Shown here one piece after another: positions 9,334 through 18,826 of a DNA stretch of 64,000 bases (within the stretch, counting starts at the first letter, position 1; every line of letters begins with the position of its first letter). The DNA is from Corynebacterium mustelae. GTDB taxonomy: Bacteria; Actinomycetota; Actinomycetes; Mycobacteriales; Mycobacteriaceae. The position numbers and the translations under genes are program-made. The notes under the pieces were generated by a model. The model saw only the letters and a program-made list of their open reading frames with translations. It ran no database searches and was not told where the DNA came from. The stretch spans positions 2,356,001 to 2,420,000 of the forward strand of contig NZ_CP011542.1 in the NCBI RefSeq assembly GCF_001020985.1. Direction: 5' to 3'.

Positions 9334-9534
9334 TCAAGCTACGTCCGCATTATTCTGCGGATATCCACCATTCATACCGTGTTTCAGGACCCGGTGATGT
9401 TGTCCAGCTAAAGCCGAGGACATCAGCATTGCTGACGCCGCTAGATAATTGTGGGCAAATAAAACAACAATTGCAGCGATTCCCATAACGATTGAGCCGA
9501 CAAGATAAAGGCGAGCTTCACTCATGACACCCAT
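9334..9534 (-). CDS. Small membrane protein, unknown
   Basis: 66 aa with two hydrophobic stretches: LYLVGSIVMGIAAIVVLFA (residues ~9-27) and LAASAMLMSSALAG (~31-44), followed by a short polar tail. It may start at the first ATG or at the second Met (MSEARL, 9525). The ribosome binding site is weak. It lies alone in an AT-rich stretch between the broken toxin and the PH-domain gene. No family recognised; coding status is moderate. Confidence 0.45.
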   Translation of the reverse strand: MGVMSEARLYLVGSIVMGIAAIVVLFAHNYLAASAMLMSSALAGQHHRVLKHGMNGGYPQNNADVA

Positions 9535-9903
9535 TAAAACACCACTACCACCTTTCCGCCAGGCGCAGTTTCATCAGGAGATCAGTGGCACCAGGATGGC
9601 TGCTTAAATTGTGTCTTAGATTCAAGGTAAAACAGATATCCTTATCCGCCATCTTCCAGCACACGACCACCACAGCACCCCTCCAACAAAAACCCAGCAA
9701 CTGAATAAGCTTCGAAATCTATTGGAATGAAGGATTTCCTTGTAGCCGAAAGGGAAAATATCCACAGGGAGAAATAGTTGTTTATTCTCCCCTGTGTGTA
9801 GATACAACCAAAGCGCATAAACGATCACAACGGTGAATTCTAAATTTTACCCAACCACCCGCGATCAGTGTCCCGCCTGATAACACCAACAGTTTTCTAC
9901 GGC

Positions 9904-10275
9904 TTAAGAAGAACCGAGAATGCTGTGAGCGATAAGCATGTCGAGGCGTCTAACGTCGAGACCTCGACCGATTTTGATCTTAATCTTGCCCGCCCGTGTC
10001 CATAATTCGACTTCCGCGTTAAAGTCCAAAGTTCCTGCGTTTTCTGTAGACCACATATTGATTGACGAATAAGGAAGAGAGTAAATTTCCACCTTTTTGC
10101 CACGCAATCCTTGGGCATCACGTACAATCAACCGTTTCGTTGTGAAAATCGCGCTGTCACGTAGTGTCTTAAACGCCACCACAGGCTGCTCGCCAGGTAC
10201 CATCAGCCCTACAACATCAGCTGGGATCGGCACTTCTTCTATGAATGTCCACTCAGCGATTCCCGCCATCTCCAT
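9904..10275 (-). CDS. Bacterial PH-domain protein
   Basis: 123 aa, cytoplasmic. The sequence fits the bacterial pleckstrin-homology family (bPH, YvbH-like): GEQPVVAFKTLRDSAIFTTKRLIVRD, then KKVEIYSLPYSSINMWSTENAG, then DFNAEVELWTRAGKIKIKIGRG, with a closing helix DVRRLDMLIAHSI. GGAG precedes the ATG at good spacing. Such proteins form ring-like oligomers of largely unknown role. It stands between the two convergent halves of the MoxR/VWA-type locus but has its own promoter region, so membership of that system is uncertain. Confidence 0.8.
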   Translation of the reverse strand: MEMAGIAEWTFIEEVPIPADVVGLMVPGEQPVVAFKTLRDSAIFTTKRLIVRDAQGLRGKKVEIYSLPYSSINMWSTENAGTLDFNAEVELWTRAGKIKIKIGRGLDVRRLDMLIAHSILGSS

Positions 10276-10598
10276 AGCTGCACTCCTATCAATTTTTCAG
10301 CAAAAACTCACTTGAACATTACTATATCCCTTTCACTGTGGCAGGGTTGCCAGATTTCGCATTTTCGCTATTTTTGCCTTCCTGAGCTACTTTTATCCAC
10401 TAATGAGCATTTGAGGACGTCTCTAATTGAACCACCTAGCTCGCCTTTTGACACAACGATCGTTTCCCAGCCAGTTATCAACCATCAGTGAAACTCATCA
10501 ATCGCAGCCCACTCGTACCAACCAAACAAAATAGCGTTGGCGTAACCGGCAAAATTTAAAAGGCATCGCGAAAGTCGCCCCAAACGGTAAAAATTTCC
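10276..10598. other. Intergenic stretch, AT-rich, no gene seen
   Basis: 323 bases between the start of the PH-domain gene and the end of the propeller-like gene. It must hold the PH gene promoter. No convincing open frame with a ribosome binding site, no strong hairpin and no repeat was found. Confidence 0.5.
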
Positions 10599-11438
10599 TT
10601 AAAGCACGCGGTCAGATATCAGCCTACAAAATTCCTCTTTCCCAACATGAATATTGGCGGTGGCGAGTTGCTGCGCGTTGCGGTCAAACCAGGTTTTATT
10701 AAAAATCACTTCGTCGTCGGATATTTTCATACTGGAAATATTGGAGGAATTGATGCCCAGTTCATCTGGTTGCGGTTCGTGACCTGTGATTACTATTTCG
10801 CCGATCACCTCTAATGTCGGAATGGTGATTGCGTAAAACCGGCCTGCATCTGTGCACATAACCGCGATGGAATCGGTTATTTTCCAGATATTCGTCAGAC
10901 ACGTTTCATCCAAGTCCTGGAATTCTCTTTCTATTTCGCATGTGAAGTCGGGATACGATAATACAGCGAGTTTTTCGTCATAGAAATCTGCACATATAAC
11001 GTGATTTCCCACGCTAAACATGAACGTTAATTCCGGTCGAAATTCATACGCAGTGGTAAGTTTTTGGCCGTCGAATTGGACGCAATAATCTTGGCTACCG
11101 TCCTGCCCGGCCGCGAGAGAAATGACGACGCGATCGGCATCAGGAAGCGGGATTATGTCGATGGTGGAATCACCAAACGGGTCAGGTAGCGCGAGTGTTC
11201 CGAGCGTGGTTACGGTGGAATCCGCGACAGTAACCTGCACGGAATCGGCGTCCAGGCGGCTAAAAGTCCAGTGATATTGACGCTTGCCGCCGGGGCTGGT
11301 TTCGTCCGCTTCTTCGGTCACGCACACGGCAGTGTTTTCCGCTTCGTTGTTTTCACAATCGGAGTTGGTAAAAAACGTTGTTTTAGGGATTAACTCTGTT
11401 GTCGTTTCGGTGTATTCCGTGATAGAAATCGGCCGCAT
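10599..11438 (-). CDS. Beta-propeller-like protein of the MoxR/VWA locus
   Basis: 279 aa, function unknown. The sequence is a run of short beta strands with repeated V-I/C-x-D and L-x-V-I patterns (DRVVISLAAGQDG, FMFSVGNHVICADFYDEKLAVLSYP, DSIAVMCTDAGRFYAITIPTLEVIGEI), consistent with a small propeller or beta-rich scaffold. No signal peptide. AAAGGA lies just before the ATG, and only 16 bases separate it from the SWIM gene upstream, so it is the last gene of the MoxR-DUF5682/VWA-SWIM operon. A role as the substrate- or partner-binding member of that set is inferred from position. Confidence 0.65.
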   Translation of the reverse strand: MRPISITEYTETTTELIPKTTFFTNSDCENNEAENTAVCVTEEADETSPGGKRQYHWTFSRLDADSVQVTVADSTVTTLGTLALPDPFGDSTIDIIPLPDADRVVISLAAGQDGSQDYCVQFDGQKLTTAYEFRPELTFMFSVGNHVICADFYDEKLAVLSYPDFTCEIEREFQDLDETCLTNIWKITDSIAVMCTDAGRFYAITIPTLEVIGEIVITGHEPQPDELGINSSNISSMKISDDEVIFNKTWFDRNAQQLATANIHVGKEEFCRLISDRVL

Positions 11439-11454
11439 TATGATCCTTTTGGGG

Positions 11455-12930
11455 TTAATTGCCTAGGCAGTAAAATGCCAAGGCTGTGATGTGTGGGATC
11501 GTGTAGTGGGTGGCAATTCGTTCCAGCAACTCCGCCCCGGTGGGCGCATTCATCGCACGCAGCTGGGCCCGATCGGTTTTCAACTGCTCATGATGTACAC
11601 CGGACTGGCCTTGAAGCGCGATGCGCTGTAACCACGAATAGACCACGGTTGTGGGACTGGGATCGATATAGCCTAACTCTTTGTTGGGGCTAACGACTGC
11701 GATGTCGGCACCGCGCCGGTCAAGGCCCGGAATAAGCCGAGTTTCGTCGATCCATACGGCTTTTATTATCCGGTCGTGGACAACCAGCGTGATGGTTTCG
11801 GCATCAAGGACATCCGCCACCAGTCCCGCCACCCCGCACTGAGTGGCGGTGCGACTAAAAAAGTAGTCGGAACCGGGACCGAATGATATTTTGGCGAGAT
11901 CCGCGTAACTAGGAGTGCCGGTAACGGTGTCGACGCCGGGTATGGTTGCGACGTCGCCACAAGTAACAGCCCGGCCTTGGGCAGCGCGAATGTTTTTGCC
12001 TGATCCGATGCGGCCGTCCGTGCTCGCAGACCCGCCGGAAATGATGACTGTTCGGGTGGATAGCTCGGTGAAACTGGTGTTGATGTCGCCAAGCCGGACG
12101 GGACCGTGCCATACTTTGGCAACATCGTTGAGAGTCCCTGGCGGGGTTTTGCCCACTGTATATAGCTTCCCGGTTTTATCGGCCAAGGTCACCACTACGC
12201 CGGCAAAGCCAGAGTCGGTGACAACGGGCTCGGCGAAGATTGGGGTGAAGGTTCCGTCGTCGCGCCCTGGGGTTAGTTCGGTGTAGCTGCGTCGTGCCAC
12301 ACCGATGGTGGCGGGGTTGTCGGGTTGGTGGGAAATAAGGTGGGCGATTTGCAGGAGGTTTCCGAATGCCTGGGTGATCGCTTGTCGACGTGGCCCGGTG
12401 CGCTGGTTGCCGCCACGGATCCTGTTGCGAACCGTAACCACGGCTGTCAGGGCGCGTTCCAAGCGATAAAGCTTATGGGTGCGCGCATGGTGAACAGCGG
12501 CAACCAGCTGCGCGTAACTGAGCGGACTGAGCGCGGGCAATCCGTAGGTTATCAATTCCGTTAACACTGGTTGGATAAGATCACTTGCTGTACGCAACGC
12601 CGCTTGCTGTTCGGATGTCGATAAAGCCGGGACGGTTTCTTCCTGTGGCTTGCTGTCGGGTGTGGCTGCCGCGATTGGGGTGTCGTCAGCGACATCGGCG
12701 GCAAGCGCGACGGCCCCGCAGTGGGCACATTTAGGTGACAGCAAACAGTCGCAGGCTAATTCGTTTTCACTAAAGGTAACGGTATTTGTACCAATCGTGA
12801 TCGTTAGGGGCGCATCGCTAATCGTCCACGTTTGGGCATCCTGCGCGAGTGCATCGGCGCGTTTCTTGAGCCGAGTGGGCAGGTCACTGATGATGTCATG
12901 GATTAGCTGCGCTGGTAATTGGTAGGTCAC
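11455..12930 (-). CDS. SWIM zinc-finger protein (YehQ-like)
   Basis: 491 aa from the GTG at 12930. I prefer this start over the ATG at 12951 because GGAGG lies 7 bases upstream and the GTG overlaps the upstream stop as GTGA. The SWIM signature CxCx5CxH is at residues 60-70 (C60, C62, C68, H70), preceded by a two-strand segment. The remaining ~400 residues contain an Asp/Gly-rich beta domain (VVTLADKTGKLYTVG, LGDINTSFTELSTRTVIISGG). SWIM domains bind nucleic acid or protein. E. coli YehQ is the comparable gene beside yehL, yehM and yehP. The gene is the third in the MoxR operon. Confidence 0.85.
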   Translation of the reverse strand: MTYQLPAQLIHDIISDLPTRLKKRADALAQDAQTWTISDAPLTITIGTNTVTFSENELACDCLLSPKCAHCGAVALAADVADDTPIAAATPDSKPQEETVPALSTSEQQAALRTASDLIQPVLTELITYGLPALSPLSYAQLVAAVHHARTHKLYRLERALTAVVTVRNRIRGGNQRTGPRRQAITQAFGNLLQIAHLISHQPDNPATIGVARRSYTELTPGRDDGTFTPIFAEPVVTDSGFAGVVVTLADKTGKLYTVGKTPPGTLNDVAKVWHGPVRLGDINTSFTELSTRTVIISGGSASTDGRIGSGKNIRAAQGRAVTCGDVATIPGVDTVTGTPSYADLAKISFGPGSDYFFSRTATQCGVAGLVADVLDAETITLVVHDRIIKAVWIDETRLIPGLDRRGADIAVVSPNKELGYIDPSPTTVVYSWLQRIALQGQSGVHHEQLKTDRAQLRAMNAPTGAELLERIATHYTIPHITALAFYCLGN

Positions 12931-15900
12931 GCTAGCACCTCCGTTACCCACCTGGCCAGCTCCAATGGGGTCACTTGGGCAACCCGCATTCCGGCGCTGG
13001 CTACCTGTCGAGCCACTGCTTCGTCGTAAGTAGCGACACCGGAATCATCCAAGGCTGCGCAGCCTAACAGTTTCACCCCGTCGTCGTGGAGCCGCCGAAC
13101 GGTATCAACTAGTCGATTGATCGAACCATATTCTTCAAAGTCTGTAATGAGAATGACTGCGGTTCGGGTGGGATTTTCAATAAGCGTTTCGGCATACATC
13201 AGTCCCTTGGCAATATTGGTTCCGCCGCCGACGGAGATTTCGAGTAACAACGCTAGTGGGTCTTCGACGTGGTCGCTTAAATCGATGACCTGTGTGTCGA
13301 AAGTGACGAAATGTACCTTTAGTGTGCGGATTTGCGTAAGAATCGCTGCGGTCATGGAGGCATAGATGGTGGAAGCTTCCATCGACCCGGAAACATCCAC
13401 AACAACGATGATGTGCCACGGCGAAATTTTTGTCTGCGTCTGGTAAAACCTCGGATTGACTGGGACGATTGTGCGCCGATTATCGTGTTCCACGACGTTT
13501 GTGAGATTCGCCCGAATCGTCGCGGCCAACGCTAGCCTGGGGGATTTCTTCGTCGACGTTTTCACGTTGGTCAGTTGCGTCAGTGCGGGGCGGACCGTGG
13601 TGGCGAGTTGTTTACTCAACTCCGATACGATGCGAGCGACTATGGGGCGCAGTTTCGCTAACCGCGCTTCTGGTAATGCACCTTTCAAATTCAAAATGGT
13701 CTTCAACGAATCCACGCTAGGTGTCACCGAATCAGGGTCGAGTGCGGCCGCCACATCACCGCGCCCAGCTTCAAGTGCATCACCGAAGATTTCTTGAACC
13801 CCTTGATGCCCAAATAGTGACTCGATGTCTTCTTTCCATACCCGGGCGGAGATAGTGCCAGGCTTATGCCCAGCAGTTATTCGGCCATCACCAGGTGATG
13901 CGTCCCCATTCGGGCTAAAACCATAGAGTTCATCCAAGGCCGTCGCCATTTTCTGCGCTGTACCGGTTAGTTGATCCGGCTGGGCACCGAGGATCAATCG
14001 CCACCGGGTAGCTGGATCGAAGGAAAGGTCCATCAACCCTAAGGCGTCAAGAAGTTCCCGGGCGCGGGCATCTTCCGTGGCAAACTCTACGGCGCGCTGC
14101 GGATCAAGTGTCGTATCGATGTGCCCAATGCGTTCGTAGAGCCGATCAAGAAACGCTTCGCGCTCCCCCGCTGATGTCAGATCAAACGTGGATCTGAAAC
14201 TTGGCAGCATATTTATGAATGCGCTGTCCGCGATGGTTTCAATGTTGTCGATAAACTCGTCAAGCAAATACGAATCCGGCCAGGCTGGCCCCAATGCGGA
14301 AAGGAATCCCACCAAGTATGGTTTCGACGCCTGGTCGGTCCACGATCCCACTAACGCTTTCGTATCGTCATCGGGGGCAAGCGCATAGGCAGCTCCTTGC
14401 ATAAGCGTACTGCCATGCGTTTTCAACCGGTACAGTGTGTGTTTAAGCAGACCCGCGTATTCGGTGCCAAAGGACATCAAGTGCCCTAATGCCCTGGCAT
14501 CGTGGGGATCAGTGGAACCGGCGATGCCATTAACGCTGGAAATAATGATCGGCGCTAATTCGTCGGCAAGGCTAACACACCGGTTTTTAGTGTCGTCTGC
14601 CAGCAACAGGGCGCCAGCGTCCGTAGCGGAGACCACCCCGGATAAAGTTTCAGCAACCGTAATGGCCTGATGCAGGCTGAGGGAATTGAGCCAATTCCGG
14701 GTTAGTTCTTGCACAACATAGTTGACCACCTGGTCAATTCCGCAGCCAATGGCAACCCCCAATGTTGTCAGCAACGTGTCCAGTGGCACATCAGGCTCAT
14801 TCAATGTCACCAATAGAATATGGGCCACGGCTTGCTCCACGGTAACACCGTGCGCTGCGGCAAGATTGGTCGCGGTCTCCGCACCGGGACTCCACGTACA
14901 AGTAATCGTGTACCCTTGCGCCTTCAATCCGCGTTGGGTGCCTTCGGTTTTGTCGGTTGTGTACGGAATACCCAAAACCTCAAGCTGTTTGAACAACACG
15001 TGTCGTTTCAGCGCGGTGTGGCCGCTGAACGGATCGACCCTAAGCGTTTTTGACGGTTCTTTGATTTCCGACGGCAGTTTCACGGAAGCCAATTGGTGTT
15101 TGATCTCGACAACCAGTGCCGGGTGTGGTGCCGCTGGCGCAACCGAGCCCCTTTTATCGCCTACCAACACCTCTTGGAGCGCCTGGGCGACCGCACGACC
15201 TCGACCTAAGATTTCACCGTGGGCAAACACGGTGGTCACGGCCTCGATGGCTTCACGACGCCCCACGCTTGGCAATTTCCGCAAGCTGGCCAAGTCTAAT
15301 GCGACGCGGACCGCTTCCATGGTCTCTCCAGTTCCAGCCGGATGACCTTGGTGCCGAAGCTCACGGGTGACCGATACCATCACGTCCCGAACAACATCCA
15401 CCACTTCGGCGCGGCTTTTGCCCATAACTGCTTGTTGCCACCAGGGGTCCCGAATCCCAGCCGCGTACCCGGACCGGGAATCAAGTTGTGCGAAAGAATA
15501 CGGAACAACCGAGGCAGTAACCAGTGACCAGTCGGTTTCCAGATCGGGGGTGGTGTCGTTCGCACTGTTATCGAGCAAGCCTAAACAGTGATATGATCCA
15601 ACCACTACCAGTGTGACGCCAGGCAGCTTTCTAAGCGCCTGGCGCATAAATTTTTCCCGCCTTAAAGTGTGATAATCCGGCGGTTGTAGAAACCTAGTTG
15701 CAGCGCCCACCGCCAATGCTGCGGTTTGGATATTATGCCACGACTGCCCCACCGCGGCGGTTTCTACCTGTGTATCCCAGCTTTCCTGGCTGATAACCTC
15801 AGCTATGCGTTCTTGGTGTTCCTGAACTTCAATTTCGTCCTCACCGACACATGGATGTTTCGGCGCACCAACTGGCAAATCAATGGCGTGGACCGGGATG

Positions 15901-16220
15901 TTTCGCTTATGTGCCCACCGGATGATCGCAAGCTCGGGCGAAAAATCCGCAAACGGGTACAAGCACCCCGAGTGCGGGTCCCCCGTCACTGCCGCAGCAA
16001 TGGCGATCGGCGCCGTGGTTTCGTCATGCGCTAGCCACGTGATGCAATCGTGGAGGTCGGCGGGTAATTCCACCGCGATTGCTTCGGGGTTCAGTTCTTC
16101 GGCGGCCTCCACCACCATGCGGGCGCATGCTGGCGAGTGATGCCGGATGCCGAAAATATTCTCGTGGTGCCCAAGCTGCTCCAATGCCGCTTCGAGATCA
16201 TAAGGTTTAACTGATGTCAT
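12927..16220 (-). CDS. DUF5682 protein fused to a C-terminal VWA domain (YehM-YehP-like)
   Basis: 1097 aa from the ATG at 16220 (MTSVKPYD), which overlaps the MoxR gene by 14 bases; a longer frame reaches 16343 but would overlap much more. The N-terminal half carries DUF5682 features: FGIRHHSPACARMVVEA, AVELPADLHDC, YPFADFSPELAIIRWA, VVVGSYHCLGLL. The C-terminus is a VWA domain with a complete MIDAS: DVSGSM at ~942, GGGTN at ~998 and ITDFEE at ~1026. In E. coli and, as I recall, most other bacteria these are two genes, so the fusion is notable. VWA proteins act with MoxR ATPases to remodel or load partner proteins, probably in the cytoplasm here. Confidence 0.85.
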   Translation of the reverse strand: MTSVKPYDLEAALEQLGHHENIFGIRHHSPACARMVVEAAEELNPEAIAVELPADLHDCITWLAHDETTAPIAIAAAVTGDPHSGCLYPFADFSPELAIIRWAHKRNIPVHAIDLPVGAPKHPCVGEDEIEVQEHQERIAEVISQESWDTQVETAAVGQSWHNIQTAALAVGAATRFLQPPDYHTLRREKFMRQALRKLPGVTLVVVGSYHCLGLLDNSANDTTPDLETDWSLVTASVVPYSFAQLDSRSGYAAGIRDPWWQQAVMGKSRAEVVDVVRDVMVSVTRELRHQGHPAGTGETMEAVRVALDLASLRKLPSVGRREAIEAVTTVFAHGEILGRGRAVAQALQEVLVGDKRGSVAPAAPHPALVVEIKHQLASVKLPSEIKEPSKTLRVDPFSGHTALKRHVLFKQLEVLGIPYTTDKTEGTQRGLKAQGYTITCTWSPGAETATNLAAAHGVTVEQAVAHILLVTLNEPDVPLDTLLTTLGVAIGCGIDQVVNYVVQELTRNWLNSLSLHQAITVAETLSGVVSATDAGALLLADDTKNRCVSLADELAPIIISSVNGIAGSTDPHDARALGHLMSFGTEYAGLLKHTLYRLKTHGSTLMQGAAYALAPDDDTKALVGSWTDQASKPYLVGFLSALGPAWPDSYLLDEFIDNIETIADSAFINMLPSFRSTFDLTSAGEREAFLDRLYERIGHIDTTLDPQRAVEFATEDARARELLDALGLMDLSFDPATRWRLILGAQPDQLTGTAQKMATALDELYGFSPNGDASPGDGRITAGHKPGTISARVWKEDIESLFGHQGVQEIFGDALEAGRGDVAAALDPDSVTPSVDSLKTILNLKGALPEARLAKLRPIVARIVSELSKQLATTVRPALTQLTNVKTSTKKSPRLALAATIRANLTNVVEHDNRRTIVPVNPRFYQTQTKISPWHIIVVVDVSGSMEASTIYASMTAAILTQIRTLKVHFVTFDTQVIDLSDHVEDPLALLLEISVGGGTNIAKGLMYAETLIENPTRTAVILITDFEEYGSINRLVDTVRRLHDDGVKLLGCAALDDSGVATYDEAVARQVASAGMRVAQVTPLELARWVTEVLA

Positions 16221-17322
16221 CGCGGTGTTCCCAGATAGTAGACCATGGCGAATTGGGGTTAGCCTTCGCCCGACGCTGGACGGCTTTATCGAAATAGGCA
16301 ACGATCCGTTCGCTGTCCTTTTCGTCGTCTTTACGCACCGCACCGAGGATGTGCCCCGGGATCAGACCCAATTGGGTGCCAGAATCCGGAAAATAGGCCG
16401 ATGCCAAGCTAATGGAGGTTGAAATAGCAACCGCCTCCGCCGTTGACATGACAGTTGATGGTTGGGCAACGCTCCACCCCTCTGAGGTGATGCCTGTTCT
16501 GAGGTCTTTAAAAATTGTGACCAACGTTTCCACCACTAAGTCGTCCACATCGACGATGGCATGGGCATCCGCTATTGCGCGCTGGGTTCGGCTTTTCACC
16601 AATGCGATTTCGGCAGCTTTGTCCGCAATCGGGTCGATGTGTTCAAAATTGAAACGACGTTTCAGCGCCGCTGACATCTCGGAAACGCCGCGGTCGCGCA
16701 AGTTCGCGGTGGCGATAACGCAAAAGCCTTCCCTGGCAGCCACGCTGTAATCGCCTAATTCGGGAATAGCTATTCGACGCTCCGATAATACCGGCACCAG
16801 GCTATCTTGAATCTCCGGTTGACACCGGGTAATCTCTTCGATTCGAGCCACTTTCCCGCTGGTCATCGCCGTAAGCACCGGAGAAGGCACTAATGCGTTG
16901 ATGCTTGGGCCCTCGGCAAGCAGCAGTCCGTAATTCCAGCCGTATCGTAGTTGGTCTTCAGTGGTCCCCGCACTGCCCTGCACCGTTAGAGCTGATGTTC
17001 CGCTGATTGCTGCCGCCAGTAACTCCGACAGCATGGATTTAGCAGTACCGGGTTCGCCAACTAAAAGCAGCCCTCTGGCACCCGCTAGGGTAACCACGCA
17101 CCGCTCCACTAACGCCTTGTCACCAATGAATTTCGGCGGAATATCCATGCGGGTGTTACCCGCTAACCGCAATCCAGCGGCACCGCAGATAAACGCCACG
17201 ACCGCTTGAGGGGTCAGCTGCCAACCGGGAGGTTTCGGCCCATCATCCCACCGCCGTAAAAACTCGATTTGTTCTGCGTATTCATCTTCCGGCACCAGCA
17301 TCTGGACATTGAGGTTTTCCAT
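16207..17322 (-). CDS. MoxR-type AAA+ ATPase (YehL-like)
   Basis: 371 aa from the ATG at 17322 (MENLNVQM); the frame is open further upstream but that part is unlike the family. Walker A GEPGTAKS is at residues 89-96 and sensor 1 IATANLRD at ~213-220, with Arg-finger candidates in ALKRRFN at ~229-235. The Walker B region reads VARIEEI (158-164), with no Asp before the paired Glu; this is a variant and may be a family trait. MoxR ATPases work as chaperones with VWA partners, and the next gene encodes such a partner in overlap. It is the first gene of the operon and is separated from dinB by only 59 bases. Confidence 0.9.
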   Translation of the reverse strand: MENLNVQMLVPEDEYAEQIEFLRRWDDGPKPPGWQLTPQAVVAFICGAAGLRLAGNTRMDIPPKFIGDKALVERCVVTLAGARGLLLVGEPGTAKSMLSELLAAAISGTSALTVQGSAGTTEDQLRYGWNYGLLLAEGPSINALVPSPVLTAMTSGKVARIEEITRCQPEIQDSLVPVLSERRIAIPELGDYSVAAREGFCVIATANLRDRGVSEMSAALKRRFNFEHIDPIADKAAEIALVKSRTQRAIADAHAIVDVDDLVVETLVTIFKDLRTGITSEGWSVAQPSTVMSTAEAVAISTSISLASAYFPDSGTQLGLIPGHILGAVRKDDEKDSERIVAYFDKAVQRRAKANPNSPWSTIWEHRDDIS

Positions 17323-17381
17323 AGCGAATGATTGTAGTTTTCGCCCCCAACACGACGGGGGCGATTCTCCCCCTTTTGTGG

Positions 17382-18782
17382 TTACTCGGCTTCTTGCCGC
17401 ATAAACCACTCGTCCCACTCCACACTGTCCAACGGATCACCCGCCTGTAATTGCTCATCGAACACGCCAAATGTTTTGGTAAAACTGTGTGTTGTAGTGC
17501 GAGTTTCAAACCGCACTGTCACTATCCCATGCCCCACCCCTTGAATCCAGCCGTGCCCAAATTCCGGGTGGAACACATCCTGAGTGGGAAACCACGTCAC
17601 CGCCGGTTCCTCTGAGCTTTCGGTTTCCTCGGGTAGATCGATGGCAGTTTCGTGGGTGTTGTCGCCCCGCACCCCGGATTCCCAATCCGTTTCCACGATC
17701 GTGGTGGGTTTGACGAATTGCAGTTCCGGAAATAGCATTTCTTGGCTTGGCTTTTCCAGATTGGAAAACGACACCCCCACCAAGCGGATTGGCCCTACTT
17801 CGTCCGGGTACCGCACCAGAAGATCGACCATGCTGCGCAGTTGTGACTGGTCGTCGGTGGCATACAGCACGGATTGCGACCTGGATTCGATATGAAAATC
17901 CGCCAGTTTTAGCTTGACGCTGACAGTACGGGCTCCACGCCCATCGGCGATAAGGCGTCGAAAAGCGGCTGCGAAAGCTCGATCAACGGCGGTGTCAAGC
18001 TCGGTGCGGGTGATGAGATCCTTTGGGTAGGTATATTCCGCACCAATCGACTTCGCCTCCGCGCGGGGCGCAACCGGGGCGGTGTCGTTGCCGCGCGCAA
18101 CATTCCACAGCGACAATCCGACCGCTTTACCCAGGCTGATTTCCACTTCCTTGGGCGGCAGCGCCGCAAAATCAGCGATGGTGTAAACCCCCATTCGCTG
18201 CAATTTCACCTCCGCAACCGGCCCGATCCCCCACAGTTTCCGCACCGGCAGTGGCCCTAAAATCTCTGCTTCTTCCGCGCGCGAAATCACGAACGTACCG
18301 TCGGGTTTGGCCATGCCCGACCCGATCTTCGCCGCTTGTTTACCCGCCCCGGCACCTATCGACGACGGCAACCCCGTCTCCGCTCTAATTGCCTCACGCA
18401 GCTCATTCGCCCACTGACGCACCTCATCCGGCGAAGCTCCGACCAAGGCAGGCGGTTCCATAAACGCCTCGTCGATACTGATCTGCTCAATCACCCCGGC
18501 ACGCGCCGCCACCAACTGAAACACCCGGCGCGACACCATCGAGTACAGCTTGTGCCTGGGGCGTACACTAATTCCGCGAAACCCCACCAGGGCGCGGGCT
18601 TGGTGCATCGGCATTGCTGATCGTGCTCCCAGGGCGCGGGCTTCGTAGCTTGCCCCGGCGACCACTCCCCGCCCGGAGGTGCCTCCCACCAGCACAGGCC
18701 TACCCCGGAGGGTGGGTCTGGTGAGTTGTTCGACGGATGCAAAAAACGCGTCCATGTCGATATGTAACACCCACCGCTGCAT
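17382..18782 (-). CDS. dinB: DNA polymerase IV (Y-family)
   Basis: 466 aa, translesion DNA polymerase. The catalytic carboxylates are visible: D9 in HIDMDAF and D104-E105 in SIDEAF. The little-finger part follows with AKSIGAEYTYPKDL and RTVSVKLKLADF. The protein is about 100 residues longer than the E. coli enzyme: a C-terminal extension (GHGWIQGVGHGIVTVRFETRT) seen in several actinobacterial DinB proteins could be a small beta domain. No Shine-Dalgarno precedes the ATG, so the mRNA may be leaderless. I saw no SOS box directly upstream. The MoxR operon follows at 59 bases, possibly on the same transcript. Confidence 0.93.
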   Translation of the reverse strand: MQRWVLHIDMDAFFASVEQLTRPTLRGRPVLVGGTSGRGVVAGASYEARALGARSAMPMHQARALVGFRGISVRPRHKLYSMVSRRVFQLVAARAGVIEQISIDEAFMEPPALVGASPDEVRQWANELREAIRAETGLPSSIGAGAGKQAAKIGSGMAKPDGTFVISRAEEAEILGPLPVRKLWGIGPVAEVKLQRMGVYTIADFAALPPKEVEISLGKAVGLSLWNVARGNDTAPVAPRAEAKSIGAEYTYPKDLITRTELDTAVDRAFAAAFRRLIADGRGARTVSVKLKLADFHIESRSQSVLYATDDQSQLRSMVDLLVRYPDEVGPIRLVGVSFSNLEKPSQEMLFPELQFVKPTTIVETDWESGVRGDNTHETAIDLPEETESSEEPAVTWFPTQDVFHPEFGHGWIQGVGHGIVTVRFETRTTTHSFTKTFGVFDEQLQAGDPLDSVEWDEWFMRQEAE

Positions 18783-18826
18783 AGGTTTAAGGGTAGCAAT
18801 AGATACCAGGATAAAGAGCTTTTGAG

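Noticed and set aside
9622-9828. 68-codon minus-strand frame
   Set aside because: GTG start without a ribosome binding site in an AT-rich gap; no recognisable features beyond a hydrophobic patch.
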